Positions 46,148 through 57,799 of a DNA stretch of 64,000 nt are shown here, one piece after another. Source of the stretch: Bubalus kerabau. Its lineage: Eukaryota > Chordata > Mammalia > Artiodactyla > Bovidae. The position numbers and the translations under genes are program-made. The stretch covers positions 38,713,001-38,777,000 of the forward strand of contig NC_073630.1 of NCBI RefSeq assembly GCF_029407905.1, read 5' to 3'. The notes under the pieces were generated by a model. It was not told where the DNA came from, made no database searches, and saw nothing but the letters and a program-made list of their open reading frames with translations. Positions within the stretch are counted from its first letter, which is position 1. Every line of letters starts with the position of its first letter.

Positions 46148-46404
46148 CCTTAACATCCTTGGTGGCTTAACATCCTTGGTGGCAACTCAGAAAGCAAAGA
46201 ATCTGCCTGCAATGCAGGAGATGCAGGAGATGCAGGTTCATCCCTGGGTGGGGAAGATCCCTTGGAGAAAGGAATGGCAATCCACACCAGTATTCTTGCC
46301 TGGAGAATCCCATGGACAGAGGAGCCTGATGGGCTACAGTCCACGGGGTCACAAAGAGTCAGACACGACTGAGTGACTAACATTTTCACTTTTACCTTAA
46401 CATC
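46148..46404 (+). mobile_element. Bov-tA SINE with TSD and post-insertion micro-duplications
   Basis: The TSD is 'ccttaacatc' at 46148-46157 and 46395-46404. The head contains two local tandem duplications: a 17-mer 'ttaacatccttggtggc' at 46150 and 46167, which spans the TSD/SINE junction, and a 9-mer 'aggagatgc'. The B-box-like region is degraded ('ggttcatccctg', one base lost). The Bov-A part is normal and the tail is short. Confidence 0.95.
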
Positions 46405-46917
46405 AGTAGTTTATATGAAAGAAATCTTATGTTTCCATTGCCAACAAGTTCAAAACCCATTGTCCTTCAGATGAGACTACCAAGAAGTTTAAAATATTGG
46501 ACTTTAATTACTAATAGAAATGTGACCCAGTACAACTGATATGTATATGATAATTGATACAAAATGATAATTGAACAAATTGATATACTCTGTACTGGTC
46601 ATGCCATATCTGAAGCATTGTACTTAAGACTGGACATCTTTCTTGAACCAGAGAATGTAAATGAGAGGATGAAACCTTTAGTGCAAAATTTTGATGACTT
46701 CAAAGCTCCTAAACCTTAAAAAATAAAATAATAAAGTTTCAATGGGGCCCCCAGGGGGGAAGTTCCTGTTCAGAAAAAAAAAAGGAATAATTAGAATCAT
46801 TCACATGGGCTACCTTGTAGGAAATAAGTATAGCTATATTACATTAGTACATTACAGTACAACCAGTACATCACATTAGTACATTCATAATGAACAAACA
46901 AAAGTTCATTATGTTTA
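46405..46917. other. AT-rich stretch with small inverted and direct repeats
   Basis: A 13-mer direct repeat 'acattagtacatt' (46841 and 46873) is followed by a perfect 10-bp inverted repeat (46886-46895 with 46904-46913). About 46560-46690 may be an old LINE remnant. No gene. Confidence 0.45.
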
Positions 46918-47080
46918 ACACCAAGTGTTTTCTTTAATCTTTACAGCTTCCCTAAAAGAGAGACAAAGCAGTGATTGTTCCCATATGATAGATAAGAAAA
47001 CCAAGCTAAAAGAGATTAAATAATTTGTATAAGATCATATAGCAAGTAGGAAACTTATGTCTCAAATAATAATACTACAA
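46918..47080 (-). mobile_element. MIR SINE remnant
   Basis: Antisense MIR word order: 'ttaatctttacagcttccct', 'ttcccatatgatagataag', 'aaaccaagctaaaagagatt', 'aagatcatatagcaagtagg'. Confidence 0.6.
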
Positions 47081-47088
47081 TAAGCTGT

Positions 47089-47302
47089 CTGTACATTAAA
47101 AAGGTCCTGATGCTGGGAAAGACTGAAGGCAAAAGGAGAAAGGGGAGGCAGAGGATGAGATGGTTGGATGGCCTCACCAACTAAATGGACATGAATTTGA
47201 GCAAACTCCAGGAGACAGTGGAGGCAGAGGAGCCTGGCGTGCTGCAGTCCATGGGGTCACAAAGAATCAGACATGACTTAGAAACTGAACAACTGTACAT
47301 TA
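47089..47302 (+). mobile_element. ART2A-type (BovB-derived) SINE with 10-bp TSD
   Basis: The body is 47099-47292: BovB-tail-derived sequence 'ctgatgctgggaaagactga', 'gcagaggatgagatggttgg', 'gcaaactccaggagacagtg' joined to the shared end 'gctgcagtccatggggtcac'. The 10-mer 'ctgtacatta' at 47089-47098 and 47293-47302 is the TSD. Confidence 0.92.
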
Positions 47303-47447
47303 GATGAAAGTCTCTAGTTAGTGTGATATTATTGTATGAATTAAATTATAAATGTAAAATAACATAGCACAATATTAGACAGTATAGTGGACAGAAGAAA
47401 AACAGAGACAGTGGACACAGATTATCTCATTTGTGATCTGTGCCCCA

Positions 47448-47600
47448 CCAATTAGTAGCTGTTTCATCATTTTTGAAATGGTGTTAAAACCACCAACTTT
47501 ATGGGTATTTGGAGGTGTAAATGAATTACAGTGTTATAAAGTGCTTTGATGTAAAAGCTCTATCAGTGTTAATGAACATAAAAATCTACTCCTATCTGGC
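47448..47600 (+). mobile_element. Possible MIR SINE remnant (sense)
   Basis: Weak but ordered match: 'accaattagtagctgtttc', 'catttttgaaatggtgtt', 'aggtgtaaatgaattaca', 'ataaagtgctttgatg'. Confidence 0.45.
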
Positions 47601-48884
47601 ACATGGAAGACATTCAAATAGCTGCATTAGCTCTCCAACATGGAAAATGTTAATTCAGATAATAAATTAATATATTTGTCATGTTGCAGAAGATATTCCA
47701 GAAATGCAGCAGATGAGAGGAGGGTGAGGAATGTGAACAAGCAAACTCCTGAGTTCTTTTGTAAAATCCTATGAATCGATGTTTTGTAGAGAGTCATATG
47801 GAAGTTCTCTTCCAAACCAGATATGTTCATTTTCCATAAATTCACACCCCATATGTGTCTAATCTGTCTAGTGTGCAATTAATTGAGTAGATAAATTTGC
47901 AAGCCAGCAGAGGCCTCAGTAGATGAGAAGCTAGTCACAGCTGTATAGTCCTGATTTCCTGTTATAGAAATTTCAAAACCTACCAGTTTATAGGAATTTG
48001 TATAAATCTTGTTTGCTTGTGTATGAATAATGTGACCTCACCACAAAGATTTTCATAAAATATTCAGTTTTGGATTTAATATCATTTCCAAGTATGCAGA
48101 TTATGCATTCTGTACTGGTAAAAATCAATTTCCCATATTTGTTTTGATGTATCCAGAGAATGAAATTCACAGGAAAAGATCTAAGTTTATATATTTCACT
48201 AGTACAATCAAAACCAAGATGAATTAGATGCACTTTTTTTTTCCTCAAGGCACTGGAGCAAAAACAGACAATAATTTAGTTACAGTACCTCTCTAGAGGA
48301 AATTACAATTTGTAAATATGTCATGATCTGAGAAAAGGTGGATCCACTATACATATTTTACAACTATAATACTGTCTTATATGTGCACAAATTTATGAGC
48401 TGGATCTACTGTGTTCTCTGCCAGATTCATGGTCTTATCTACGTTATGATTTATTCCTCTCAATATGAACTAGTGAATGATTACACAAGGCTAAGGGAAC
48501 ATAACCATCTATTATAAACTAACTCCAGTAACCCATTACCATGCTGGTGCCTTGAACAGGAAGTTAGAAATTTCTCAGATTGTTTTATTATTTTGTCAAA
48601 AAAAGCAAATTAATATCTAGGGTAATGTAGAAGAAAAAGATGCCTGTAAATTATTGACAATGGAAGATCCTTATATAAATTCTACAGACCTATACTATGT
48701 ATTAAGTGAACTGTTTTTCATTTCCAATTTTTTTTTCTTCTTTTTTTGATGGCTGATCAGAACAAGGTAGTTTTCTTGCTCTCTCTTTTTTTTTTTTACT
48801 GTTTATTCTTTTTTTTTATCACTGTTATTCTTCCTAATTTTCTACTGCTTGTAACGCAGCTGTTTTCTCACACATATTTATTTC
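47601..48884. other. AT-rich single-copy stretch
   Basis: No gene recognised. T-rich runs lie at 48728-48830. ORFs at 47627-47878 and 47988-48248 (minus) have no recognisable domain. Confidence 0.4.
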
Positions 48885-49200
48885 TTTTTAACACATGTAC
48901 TGAGGCATAATTCATATACAATAAACTATAAACATTCAAATATTAAACTTTGGTAAATGTGACCAATATAAATTCTTTTAAAATTACCACCAAATTCAAC
49001 ATACAAACTTTTTCCTCCAAGTGTTTTTCTTTCCCTTCATGATCCATCTCATGCCACTCAGCCCCAGATAACTACTGATCTACTTTGTAACTTTACTTAA
49101 TTTCTATTTTCTAGAATTCCATGTAAAGTTTATACAGTATCAACTTTATTTACTTGTGTCTTTCGCTTGGCTTGGCATGATTTTACAATCTAATCATACA
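48885..49200 (-). mobile_element. Old L1 (L1M-type) 3' region
   Basis: Follows antisense L1M sequence: 'tgaggcataattcatataca', 'agccccagataactactgat', 'tctagaattccatgtaaagt', 'tcgcttggcttggcatgat'. Diverged, no frame. Confidence 0.6.
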
Positions 49201-49216
49201 GTGATCGATTCCAGCT

Positions 49217-49269
49217 TACTGCTGCTGCTGCTGCTAAGTCACTTCTGTCGTGTTCAACTCTGTGCGACC
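49217..49269 (-). mobile_element. Bov-A2 SINE tail fragment
   Basis: (GCT)n tail plus 'aagtcacttctgtcgtgttc' and 'gtgcgacc'. Only about 50 bp of the 3' end remain, a strongly 5'-truncated SINE. Confidence 0.8.
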
Positions 49270-49330
49270 AGAACATAAGTAATGCCGGGCCAATACATAC
49301 CTTCTCTGTACTTCTATTTAGACCCTGGGC

Positions 49331-49570
49331 AGATAGTACAGTGGAGTAGTGAAGAGCAGGATTACTAACATCAGACTTTTTGGATTGGGAACCTGGGCCC
49401 ACCACTATGGAGCCCTGTGACCTTGAGAAAGTTACTTAAACTTCTCTCTGTTCCAGTTCCCTCACATACAAAATGAGATTTAAAAAAATAGCTTCTAAGA
49501 GAAGAAGAAACAAATAGCATGTGCCTCTTAAGGGTTGTTATGAGTATCAAATGAATTAAGACATATAATG
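49331..49570 (+). mobile_element. MIR SINE, nearly full length
   Basis: Clear sense MIR: 'agatagtacagtggagtagt', 'ttggattgggaacctgggcc', 'ctatggagccctgtgacctt', 'gagaaagttacttaaacttc', 'ctcacatacaaaatgaga', 'agggttgttatgagtatca', 'aaatgaattaagacata'. The best-preserved MIR in the window. Confidence 0.85.
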
Positions 49571-49579
49571 TTATACACC

Positions 49580-49644
49580 CACATCTCTTAGATCTCCTGC
49601 ATTGTCAGGTGGGTTCTTTACACTAGAGCCACCTGGGAAGCCCC
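49580..49644 (-). mobile_element. Bov-tA head fragment
   Basis: Reverse complement of a Bov-tA 5' end: 'tctcctgcattgtcaggtgg', 'gttctttacactagagccac', 'ctgggaagcccc'. The Bov-A part is missing. Confidence 0.82.
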
Positions 49645-50984
49645 TTTATGTATATTTGGTATTTGTACAAATATTTGTGTGTTTATTTATTTATTTATTT
49701 ATTTATATATTTACCAGTAGCCACTGGGAAAATATGTATTTTTGGCTGTAGGCATCCATTTTCCTAATCGTAGAGGAGATTTTCTGTAGAATGAAACTAG
49801 AACAAGATAGAGTGAAAATTAAGAAGTGGATCCAGTATCATTGTATGAGCTCCTGACTCCAGCTCTATCTGAATTAATACATAGACTTTGCTCTTTAGTA
49901 AGCCAATAAACTTCCTTCATTTTTTGCCTAAGTTAAATATCAAGCTTACATTTGAAAGATTCTTGAGAAACACAGTAGGTAAAGCTGATAGCCCTGAGCC
50001 TCGCACATAGTCCGTTGCCAAAAATGTGATTTTTGCTCTGTCAACAGCACATGTAATTTCAATGAAGAGGAAGCTGAAGATGATGATAAACTTTGAATGA
50101 TAAGTGGTTATCTTAATGTCCAGGTAAGTGAGTTAGAAAGAGTGAACTGATATTGAATTCTCATTTATTGGATCATTGCCTGGGAAGACTGTATCTCTGC
50201 TCAAAATAGAAAGGGTCATTCCAGATGAACTGAGGACTGGGACAATTACCCAGATAAAAGAAAAGAAAAGAATGTCTTTTTAAAATGTATACCAAAAGGG
50301 GCAGGGGGAGCAGTGAGTGGATGTAAGAACTGGGAAACTGCAAAGATCTTTACCATCTTCAAAATTTTGCCTGGAAGTAATATGGAGTTTTCTCATCATC
50401 TTAAAATTCTCTAATAAGTTATATTGAACTAACTCTATCCACCATCTCCCCATTAACCATACCTTAGTATTATACCAAAATATTCCTAAAGTTGTTTTGC
50501 AGCTCAAAAGAAATTTAATTGAATTCCTAATATCTTAAGCTTACAGTACCTTGTAATTTTATTATTTATGATCATAGAAATTATACTTTTCTATGAACAA
50601 AATAATTATTTTCACTTTGAAATTGTTTATGTAAATGTGAGTACAGATAAAAGCACATATATTCATATAGCAAATAATTCTTTTAGCAAATAATTTTCCG
50701 ATATATTCTACATTTTGGTTTTCCTAAATTTTAATAACTTTACTTTTCATTTGTAAGAGGAGTAAAGCAACTTTTTTAAAGTCTAGAAAATAGATGCAAG
50801 AATCTCATATCCCACTATTACAACTATTTTTCATTTTTATATATTCTCTTATAGCACTTTATATGTATGCTTTACATGGTTATCATCATGGTAAATTAAA
50901 AATATTGTAGTCAGAGTGTTTTTACATAATATTAGAACACTATTCTTCTTTCTACATAGACTTCATGTGTCTCACTTTATTTTT
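49645..50984. other. AT-rich stretch with (TTTA)n microsatellite
   Basis: A tetranucleotide (TTTA)n run lies at about 49680-49712. Otherwise no gene or repeat recognised. Confidence 0.5.
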
Positions 50985-51160
50985 ATAACCATTCATTTAT
51001 TTTTTAGATTTCACATATGAGTGACAATGTACAGTATTTGTCTTTCTCTGTCTGACTAATTTCACTTAGCATAATGTCCTCCAAATCCATCCATGTTGCT
51101 ACAAACAGGAAATTTTTTTCTCTTTTATGGCTGAGTAATATTTCACTATACATACACACA

Positions 51161-51196
<36 letters not shown>

Positions 51197-51547
51197 CACA
51201 TCTTTATCCACTCATCTCTTGATGAACAGTTAGGTTGCCTCTATATCTTAGCAATAACAAAAATGGTATGAACTTTGGGGTGCATGTATCTTTTAGAGTT
51301 AGTGTTATTTTTGTTTTCTGACAAAGGAGTGGAACTGCTGTGTTATAATGTTAGTGCTACTTTTAGTTTTTTGAGAAACATTGATACTGTTTTCCACAGT
51401 GGCTGCATCAGTTTACATTCTCACCAAGAGGGTTTGAGAGTTACCTTTTCTACAGTCCACACAAACATTTATTTGTAATCTTTTTGATGATAACCATTCT
51501 GATAGGTGTGAATTGATCCCTCACTGTGATTTTGATTTGCATTTCCA
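50985..51547 (-). mobile_element. Old L1 3' region, part 1 (split by BovB)
   Basis: Antisense L1 3' end: 'catatgagtgacaatgtaca', 'gtcctccaaatccatccatg', 'atggctgagtaatatttcac', 'tccacagtggctgcatcagt', 'aattgatccctcactgtgat'. A (CA)n microsatellite of about 19 units (51157-51194) lies in the middle. The ORF2 C-terminal frame is not open. Confidence 0.85.
51157..51194. repeat. (CA)n dinucleotide microsatellite
   Basis: About 19 uninterrupted CA units. It sits at a point in the L1 3' sequence where such expansions commonly arise. Confidence 0.95.
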
Positions 51548-52533
51548 TGATGACCTGTCTCTTGAGAAACCTGTATGCAGGTCAGGAAGTAACAGAACTG
51601 GACATGGAACAACAAACTGGTTCCAAATAGGAAAAGGAGTACGTCAAAGCTGAATATTGTCACCTTGCTTATTTAACTTACATACAGAGTACATCATGAG
51701 AAACGCTGGGCTGGAAGAAGCACAAGCTGGAATCAAGATTGCCAGGAGAAATATCAATAACCTCAGATACATAGACAAAACCACCCTTATGGCAGAAAGT
51801 GAAGAGGAACTAAAAAGCCTCTTGATGAAAGTGAAAGAGTAGAGTGAAAAAGTTGGCATAAAGCTCAACATTCAGAAAATTAAGATCATGGAATCTGGTC
51901 CCATGGGAAACAGATGGGGAAACAGTGGGAACACTGTCAGACTTTTGGAGTGCCTGGCTCCAAAAATCACTGAAGATGGTGACTGCAGTCATGAAATTAA
52001 AAGACGCTTACTCCTTGGAAGGGAAGTTATGACCAACCTAGATAGCATATTTAAAAGCAGAGACATTACTTTGCCAACAAAGGTCTGTCTAGTCAAGGCT
52101 ATGGTTTTTCCAGTGGTCATGTATGGATGTGAGAGTTGGACTGTGAAGAAAGCTGAGTGCCAAAGAACTGATGCTTTTGAACTGTGGTGTTGGAGCAGCC
52201 CCTTGGACTGCAAGAAGATCCAACCAGTCCATCCTAAAGGAGATCAGTCCTGGGTGATCATTGGAAGGACTGATGCTGAAGCTGAAACTCCAATACTTTA
52301 GCCACCTCATGCGAAGAGTTGACTCATTGGAAAAGACCCTAATGCTGGGAAGGATTAGGGGCAGGAGGAGAAGGGGATGACAGAGGATGAGATGGCTGGA
52401 TGGTATCACCAGCTCGATGGACACGGATTTGGGTAGACTCCGGGAATTGGTGATGGACAGGGAGGCCTGGCACGCTGTGATTCATGGGGTCGCAGAGTTG
52501 AACACAACTGAGCGACTGAACTGAACTGATGAC
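51548..52533 (+). mobile_element. BovB LINE, 5'-truncated copy 9, nested in L1, with TSD
   Basis: The body is 51555-52526, sense. The flanking 7-mer 'tgatgac' at 51548 and 52527 rejoins the interrupted L1 text exactly. RT motif C is mutated: the YADD position reads Y-I-D-K in the frame at 51657-51842, so the catalytic dyad is lost. A stop follows 'LLMKVKE'. The C-terminal part (51888-52301) is open but carries a 10-15-bp deletion near 52190. The tail is short (TGAAC)2. Confidence 0.96.
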
Positions 52534-52655
52534 TAGTAATGTTGAGCATCTTTTCATGTACCTATGGGCCATCTGAATATTTTCTTCGGAAAAATATCTA
52601 TTCAGATCATCTGCCCATTTTTGTTTTTTGTGTTTTTTTTTGATATTGAATTGTA
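52534..52655 (-). mobile_element. Old L1 3' region, part 2
   Basis: Continuation of the L1 split at 51547: 'taatgttgagcatcttttca', 'cctatgggccatctgaatat', 'ctattcagatcatctgccca', ending near 52655. Confidence 0.85.
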
Positions 52656-52762
52656 CTATATTTCTTGCTAAAGCATGCTGCAAAAATGATATGACAAGTT
52701 CTCAAGTGTGAATCTTGTGATAATTTATTATAAGAAAGGACTAGTGAACTAATTGTTACTAT

Positions 52763-52951
52763 CAATAGAAAGGGCTTCCCTGGTGGCTCAGCTGGGAAAG
52801 AATCTGCCTACCATGGTGGAGACCTGGTTCGATCCCTGGATTGGTAAGATCCCCTGGAGAAGGGAAAGGGTACCCACTCCAGTATTCTGGCCTGTAGAAT
52901 TCCAGGGACTGTATAGTCCATGGAGTTGCAAAGAGTTGGACACAATAAAAA
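52763..52951 (+). mobile_element. Bov-tA SINE
   Basis: The body is about 52772-52946, with an intact head ('gggcttccctggtggctcag') and a B-box-like 'ggttcgatccctg' at about 52827. The flanks 'caatagaaa' and 'caataaaaa' form a 9-bp TSD with one mismatch. Confidence 0.94.
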
Positions 52952-55129
52952 TATTATTCCTTGGTACTCAATAGGAAATGTAAAGGTTAATTTTAATTCA
53001 AACAGTGGCCATTAAATAGCAAAAAAATGCATGCTATGTTTTCTAGAATGAGAACAATTCAAAACACCTATTGTCATATTAGAATCAAATATTCATACTT
53101 AATTTTCTAATCTGAAACTGAGAAATGGTCATGAATGTAAATAATAAGAGACAAAATTTAATTAGATGGACTTTGTAGGAGAAAAAAAAATGCTTCTAAA
53201 TTGCATCATTTTGAATTAAGCTTCATGCAAAATATGACCAAAATCTACCACTGACAATGAAATATAAAGTGTTCAATACATCTAAAATATAAGACATATT
53301 TCAAAATACTGATGTGGCAAAAAGTATTTTGACCCTAGCAAACAACAGATTCAATTCTTCACTGTTCACTCAAATGTGTAACTCTCACGTTGGCAAAAAT
53401 CATGCCACAATTTCAGATGAAAGTCGGCAATCACATAATATAGTGATGGCACATTGATTATAAAACCATAAAATTAGAGTTTACAAACTCTAGATATGGC
53501 CTGGCACTCGACTGTCCCATTCCTCTGAACATCATGGCAAATTCACAACAAATTTTTACCATTTGTGCTTTTGTGGCTTGGAATCACTTGCTAATTTCAC
53601 TGTTTTGTTTTACATATACTAATTATTCTTTAATTGTCTGTGCCATGGGACATGTGCTGGAATTCTAGGCCACGTAAATTAGTGGGTTTATCTTTGCCTT
53701 AATTGTAAATTTGGCATTTGGAAAATGAAATGAGAGAAGATTTAGAGGAGAGTAAAGGAAAATGACCTCTTTATCCTGAGCTTAAAGGCAGCATATCACA
53801 CAGAAGAGAACCAGATGCTAACACAGTGAGAACTGACTTATATTCATACCACATGCTAATATTTTAGATTTCAGTGCTGTCTTTTCTCAGTGTAAATAGT
53901 CCACACTCCTGGCCTCATGTTGAGCAACACACCTGACAAGAGAAAGAAAATCCGGAGGCAGATGATCTGCTGCTTTGCTCATGGCACTTGCTCTGTGGGA
54001 AAGCTGTGCTCATTTTGAACTCTGCTGTGCATGAGAAGACAAACCCATAACCTGTGGTAAGCCGAAAAACACGCAAAATTAACCTTGATAGGCCAATAAT
54101 GGAGAAACCAATCAAAAGACAACATATTAGTCAGTACACTAACTCTGATTAATTCACCACACTTTTCTCTAACAAGGCATTTATGGTCCTTGTTAAAGTA
54201 ACTGGCCTGCTTTTGTTCCTCTAAATTCACACTTATAAAGCTAGTCTATTTTTAAAACATTTTATATATTCTTTTCCAAATGTCATTTTGGCAAGTCTTC
54301 TATGAGTTTTTATAGAATACTTATTTTTTTCCTAGTTCTTCATAACTAAACTTTGCATGTTATTAAAGAATTATTAATATTATTATTTACTAATAGGATA
54401 ATAGTATGTTATGTTTTATTATTACTAATACTACTTTTAAAATAAATGGTTGTTATTAATGAACCATCTCAACATAATAACTATCCTATTCTATAATAGG
54501 TCAACATAAGGGGAGTCTACAGTCTCATTTCCTAAATTACACATTCATGAACCTCTTTCATATTCATAAAATTCTTCCTTATATCAAACCTAAATTGGTC
54601 TATTATAAATTAAAAACCATTTTCTCTGGGTCATTGGAAATAGGCAACAGCTGGTTGCATTTTCTGTACAGTGATATTAAGAGTGAAATTGTTAGAGAGA
54701 CATTTAAATTTAGCAGATGACACATGAATCAGGAAGACTGGAGATATCCCAAGTAGTCACTGTCTTATCCTTCAAGTTAATGCCTAAATAACTTCAGGAA
54801 GATTAACAATTATTTTCTAGAAGAACACTTAAAGCATTACTAAACTATATAGGTCTTTGTTGCCAGGACATAACAGTAAAGTGAGTATTAAAAATTATAC
54901 TATGCAACTCTTTGTGTTTTTATTATTAGCATTTTATTCACCTGACCATTCATTGACTCAATGGTCTGTTCCTTAACAACTCAAGGTATCAAATCAACTA
55001 GAATATGGATTATAATTTTTAATAAGACAATAAAGTAATGGTATTTATTGATAGTATTTTTCTGTTTTTAATGATATATTAATTGCATTTCTAAATAACT
55101 AATATATATTAAAGTTAAAATTTATTTAA
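52952..55129. other. AT-rich single-copy stretch
   Basis: No gene or repeat recognised in 2.2 kb. Minus ORFs at 53915-54230 lack domain signatures and overlap each other in different frames. Confidence 0.45.
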
Positions 55130-55345
55130 CAAATACATACACTGCAGTCACCATGTATGAGAAATAATTATAAATGCACTTAAATTATTAGCTCATGTAA
55201 TCTTACTATAACCCTTTAAGATAAATTATATTATCTCAATTTTAGAGTCCAGAGGTGTGTCAAGGTAACAGTGCTTATAGGTGGTATTGTTACCTGGGAT
55301 TTTTAATACAGGTAGTTTGATTCCAGTTTGTACGTTTAACCACTA
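55130..55345 (-). mobile_element. MIR SINE remnant
   Basis: Antisense MIR order: 'gcagtcaccatgtatgagaa', 'agctcatgtaatcttactat', 'aaccctttaagataaattat', 'tctcaattttagagtccag', 'tttaaccactatggtat'. Followed by a 23-A run at 55357. Confidence 0.65.
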
Positions 55346-55379
55346 TGGTATATTGTAAAAAAAAAAAAAAAAAAAAAGT

Positions 55380-55990
55380 GAGAGGAGGAAGTTGTGGAAG
55401 GATGGTTATAGCAATATAATTTTTAATTCTTACAAACACAGAGTAAACTGAATGGTAAAACACACACAAAAAAGCTAGATAGTATATCCAAAAACTCAAA
55501 AGTAATATTTACAGCAAATTGAGGTGACAAGGTATTCCTGTAAACTTCAAAATATAATTCACTGAGGATCAACCACCAATGACCACAAGACTTGTATCAG
55601 CATCTGTGCATGAGAAAGTAGAGAAAAGCAGCATGAAGTCTGACGGAACTAAAAGGAAAAAAAAAAAAAAGGAAACCCTTAAAATATGCAGATACAATAG
55701 TAGTACAATCTGAAAAAAGCTACTGAAACTGATAGTATTTTTGCCAAATCCAATATGAGGTTAGTTGAGAGGCTCACAATAAAACAATCTGAAAAGGCTA
55801 GAGCAGTTTGACCTTTGGAAATCTTAAACCTGACCAGTTAGGTCTCCTAGGCTAAGGAGCAACCATCTGCAGTGGAATTAAAATTGAGCAGGACAAATAA
55901 AACAAAATGAAGGGGAAAAGCATTTTAGAGACAAGTGGGGAAGAAGCAAAACCAGGAAATCTTAGACATCAGGTTCCTCTAGTTTTGGTA
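55380..55990. other. A-rich stretch without recognisable gene
   Basis: A-runs at about 55655. Nothing else recognised. Confidence 0.4.
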
Positions 55991-57207
55991 TTCAGTTCAG
56001 TTCAGTCGCTCAGTCGTGTCCGACTCTTTGCGACCCCATGAATCGCAGCACGCCAGGCCTCCCTGTCCATCACCAACTCCCGGAGTTCACTCAGACTCAC
56101 GTCCATCGAGTCAGTGATGCCATCCAGCCATCTCATCCTCGGTCATCCCCTTCTCCTCCTGCCCTCAATCCCTCCCAGAATCAGGGTCTTTTCCAATGAG
56201 TCAACTCTTCACATGAGGTGGCCAAAGTACTGGAGTTTCAGCTTTAGCATCATTCCTTCCAAAGAAATCCCAGGGCTGATCTCCTTCAGAATGGACTGGT
56301 TGCATCTCCTTGCAGTCCAAGGGACTCTCAAGAGTCTTCTCCAACACCACAGTTCAAAAGCATCAATTCTTCGGCACTCAGCCTTCTTTACAGTCCAACT
56401 CTCACATCCATACGTGACCACTGGAAAAGCCATAGCCTTGACTAGATGAACCTTTGTTGGCAAAGTAATGTCTCTGCTTTTGAGTATGCTATCTAGGTTG
56501 TTCATAACTTTCCTTCCAAGGAGTAAGCGTCTTTTAATTTCATGGCTGCAGTCACCATCTGCAGTGATTTTGGAGCCCTAAAAAAATAAAGTCTGACTCT
56601 GTTTCCACTGTTTCCCCATCTATTTCCCATGAAGTGATGGGACCGGATGCCATGATCTTCGTTTTCTGAATGTTGAGCTTTAAGCCAACTTTTTCACTCC
56701 CCACTTTCACTTTCATCAAGAGGCTTTTTAGTTCCTCTTCACTTTATGCCATAAGGCTGGTGTCATCTGCATATCTGAGGTTATTGATATTTCTCCCAGC
56801 AATCTTGATTCCAGCTTGTGTTTCTTCCAGTCCAGCATTTCTCATGATGTACTCTGCATATAAGTTAAATAAGCAGAGTGACAATATACAGCCTTGACAT
56901 ACTCCTTTTCCTATTTGGAACCAGTCTGTTGTTCCATGTCCAGTTCTAACTGTTGCTTCCTGACCTGCATATAGATTTCTCAAAAGGCAGATCAGGTGGT
57001 CTGGTACTCCCATCTCTTTCAGAATTTTTCACAGTTTATTGTGATCCACACAGTCAAAGGCTTTGGCATAGTCAATAAAGCATAAATAGATATTTTTCTG
57101 GAACTCTCTTGCTTTTTTGATGATCCAGCAGATGTTGGCAATTTGATCTCTGGTTCCTCTGCCTTTTCTAAAACCAGCTTGAACATCAGGAAGTTCACGG
57201 TTCACAT
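55991..57207 (-). mobile_element. BovB LINE, 5'-truncated copy 10
   Basis: 1.2 kb in reverse with a TGAAC-type tail at 55991-56005. It reaches motif A on the 5' side (frame 57029-57301 contains 'FIDYAKAFDCVDHNKL') and keeps YADD in the frame at 56744-57013. Few frame breaks (near 56580 and 56750), so it is among the younger BovB copies. A TSD was not found. Confidence 0.95.
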
Positions 57208-57792
57208 ATGAGAACAAGAGAAGGATGAATTGAGAGAGGTTTAGAATATATCTCAGAACAAGAACTTCTACTAGAAGTTCAGAAAAAAAATACAATTTCA
57301 CATCAAAATAGGAAACACAAAAAAAGTATTGAGGTCAAATTCCATGCAAAGTTTTTTATATGAAAAATGCCCCCCTTTATAGTATACTGAACTATAATCT
57401 GTTAGTCCAAAATGAGCTAAATACATTAAAAATTAATTAAGACGTAAAAAAAAAGAGAAAAGAAAAATTAATGCATGAAAAAAAGCCCTCAATCTTGTCA
57501 ACAGATCTCAGGAAAAAGAAATAGAAATAACAGAAGCTATCTTTTCAGAAATAAAGATTGAATTAGAGAAATACCAGCAAACATATACACAATAGGTAAC
57601 ACCTTACGAAAAATAGAAGGTAAAAAAATGAAACAATTTAAAAGAACAGAGGTAAATGAAAGAAGAGATTTTTAAAAAACAATAATTAGAAAGTGACAAA
57701 TATTAAAGATAGGCAAAGGAGTCCAAGACAGAAGAGCCAACAAACATTAATAGCAGCCCAAGGCATGCAGGAAGATTAATGGAAAAAGAGAG
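57208..57792. other. A-rich stretch left of the L1 insertion
   Basis: Nothing recognised. It is the pre-insertion flank of the L1 at 57805. Confidence 0.45.
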
Positions 57793-57799
57793 AGAAATA

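Noticed and set aside
3036..57207. Regularly spaced similar segments that might suggest an array such as CRISPR or a satellite
   Set aside because: The similarity is explained by ten independent BovB insertions with different orientations, truncation points and TSDs.
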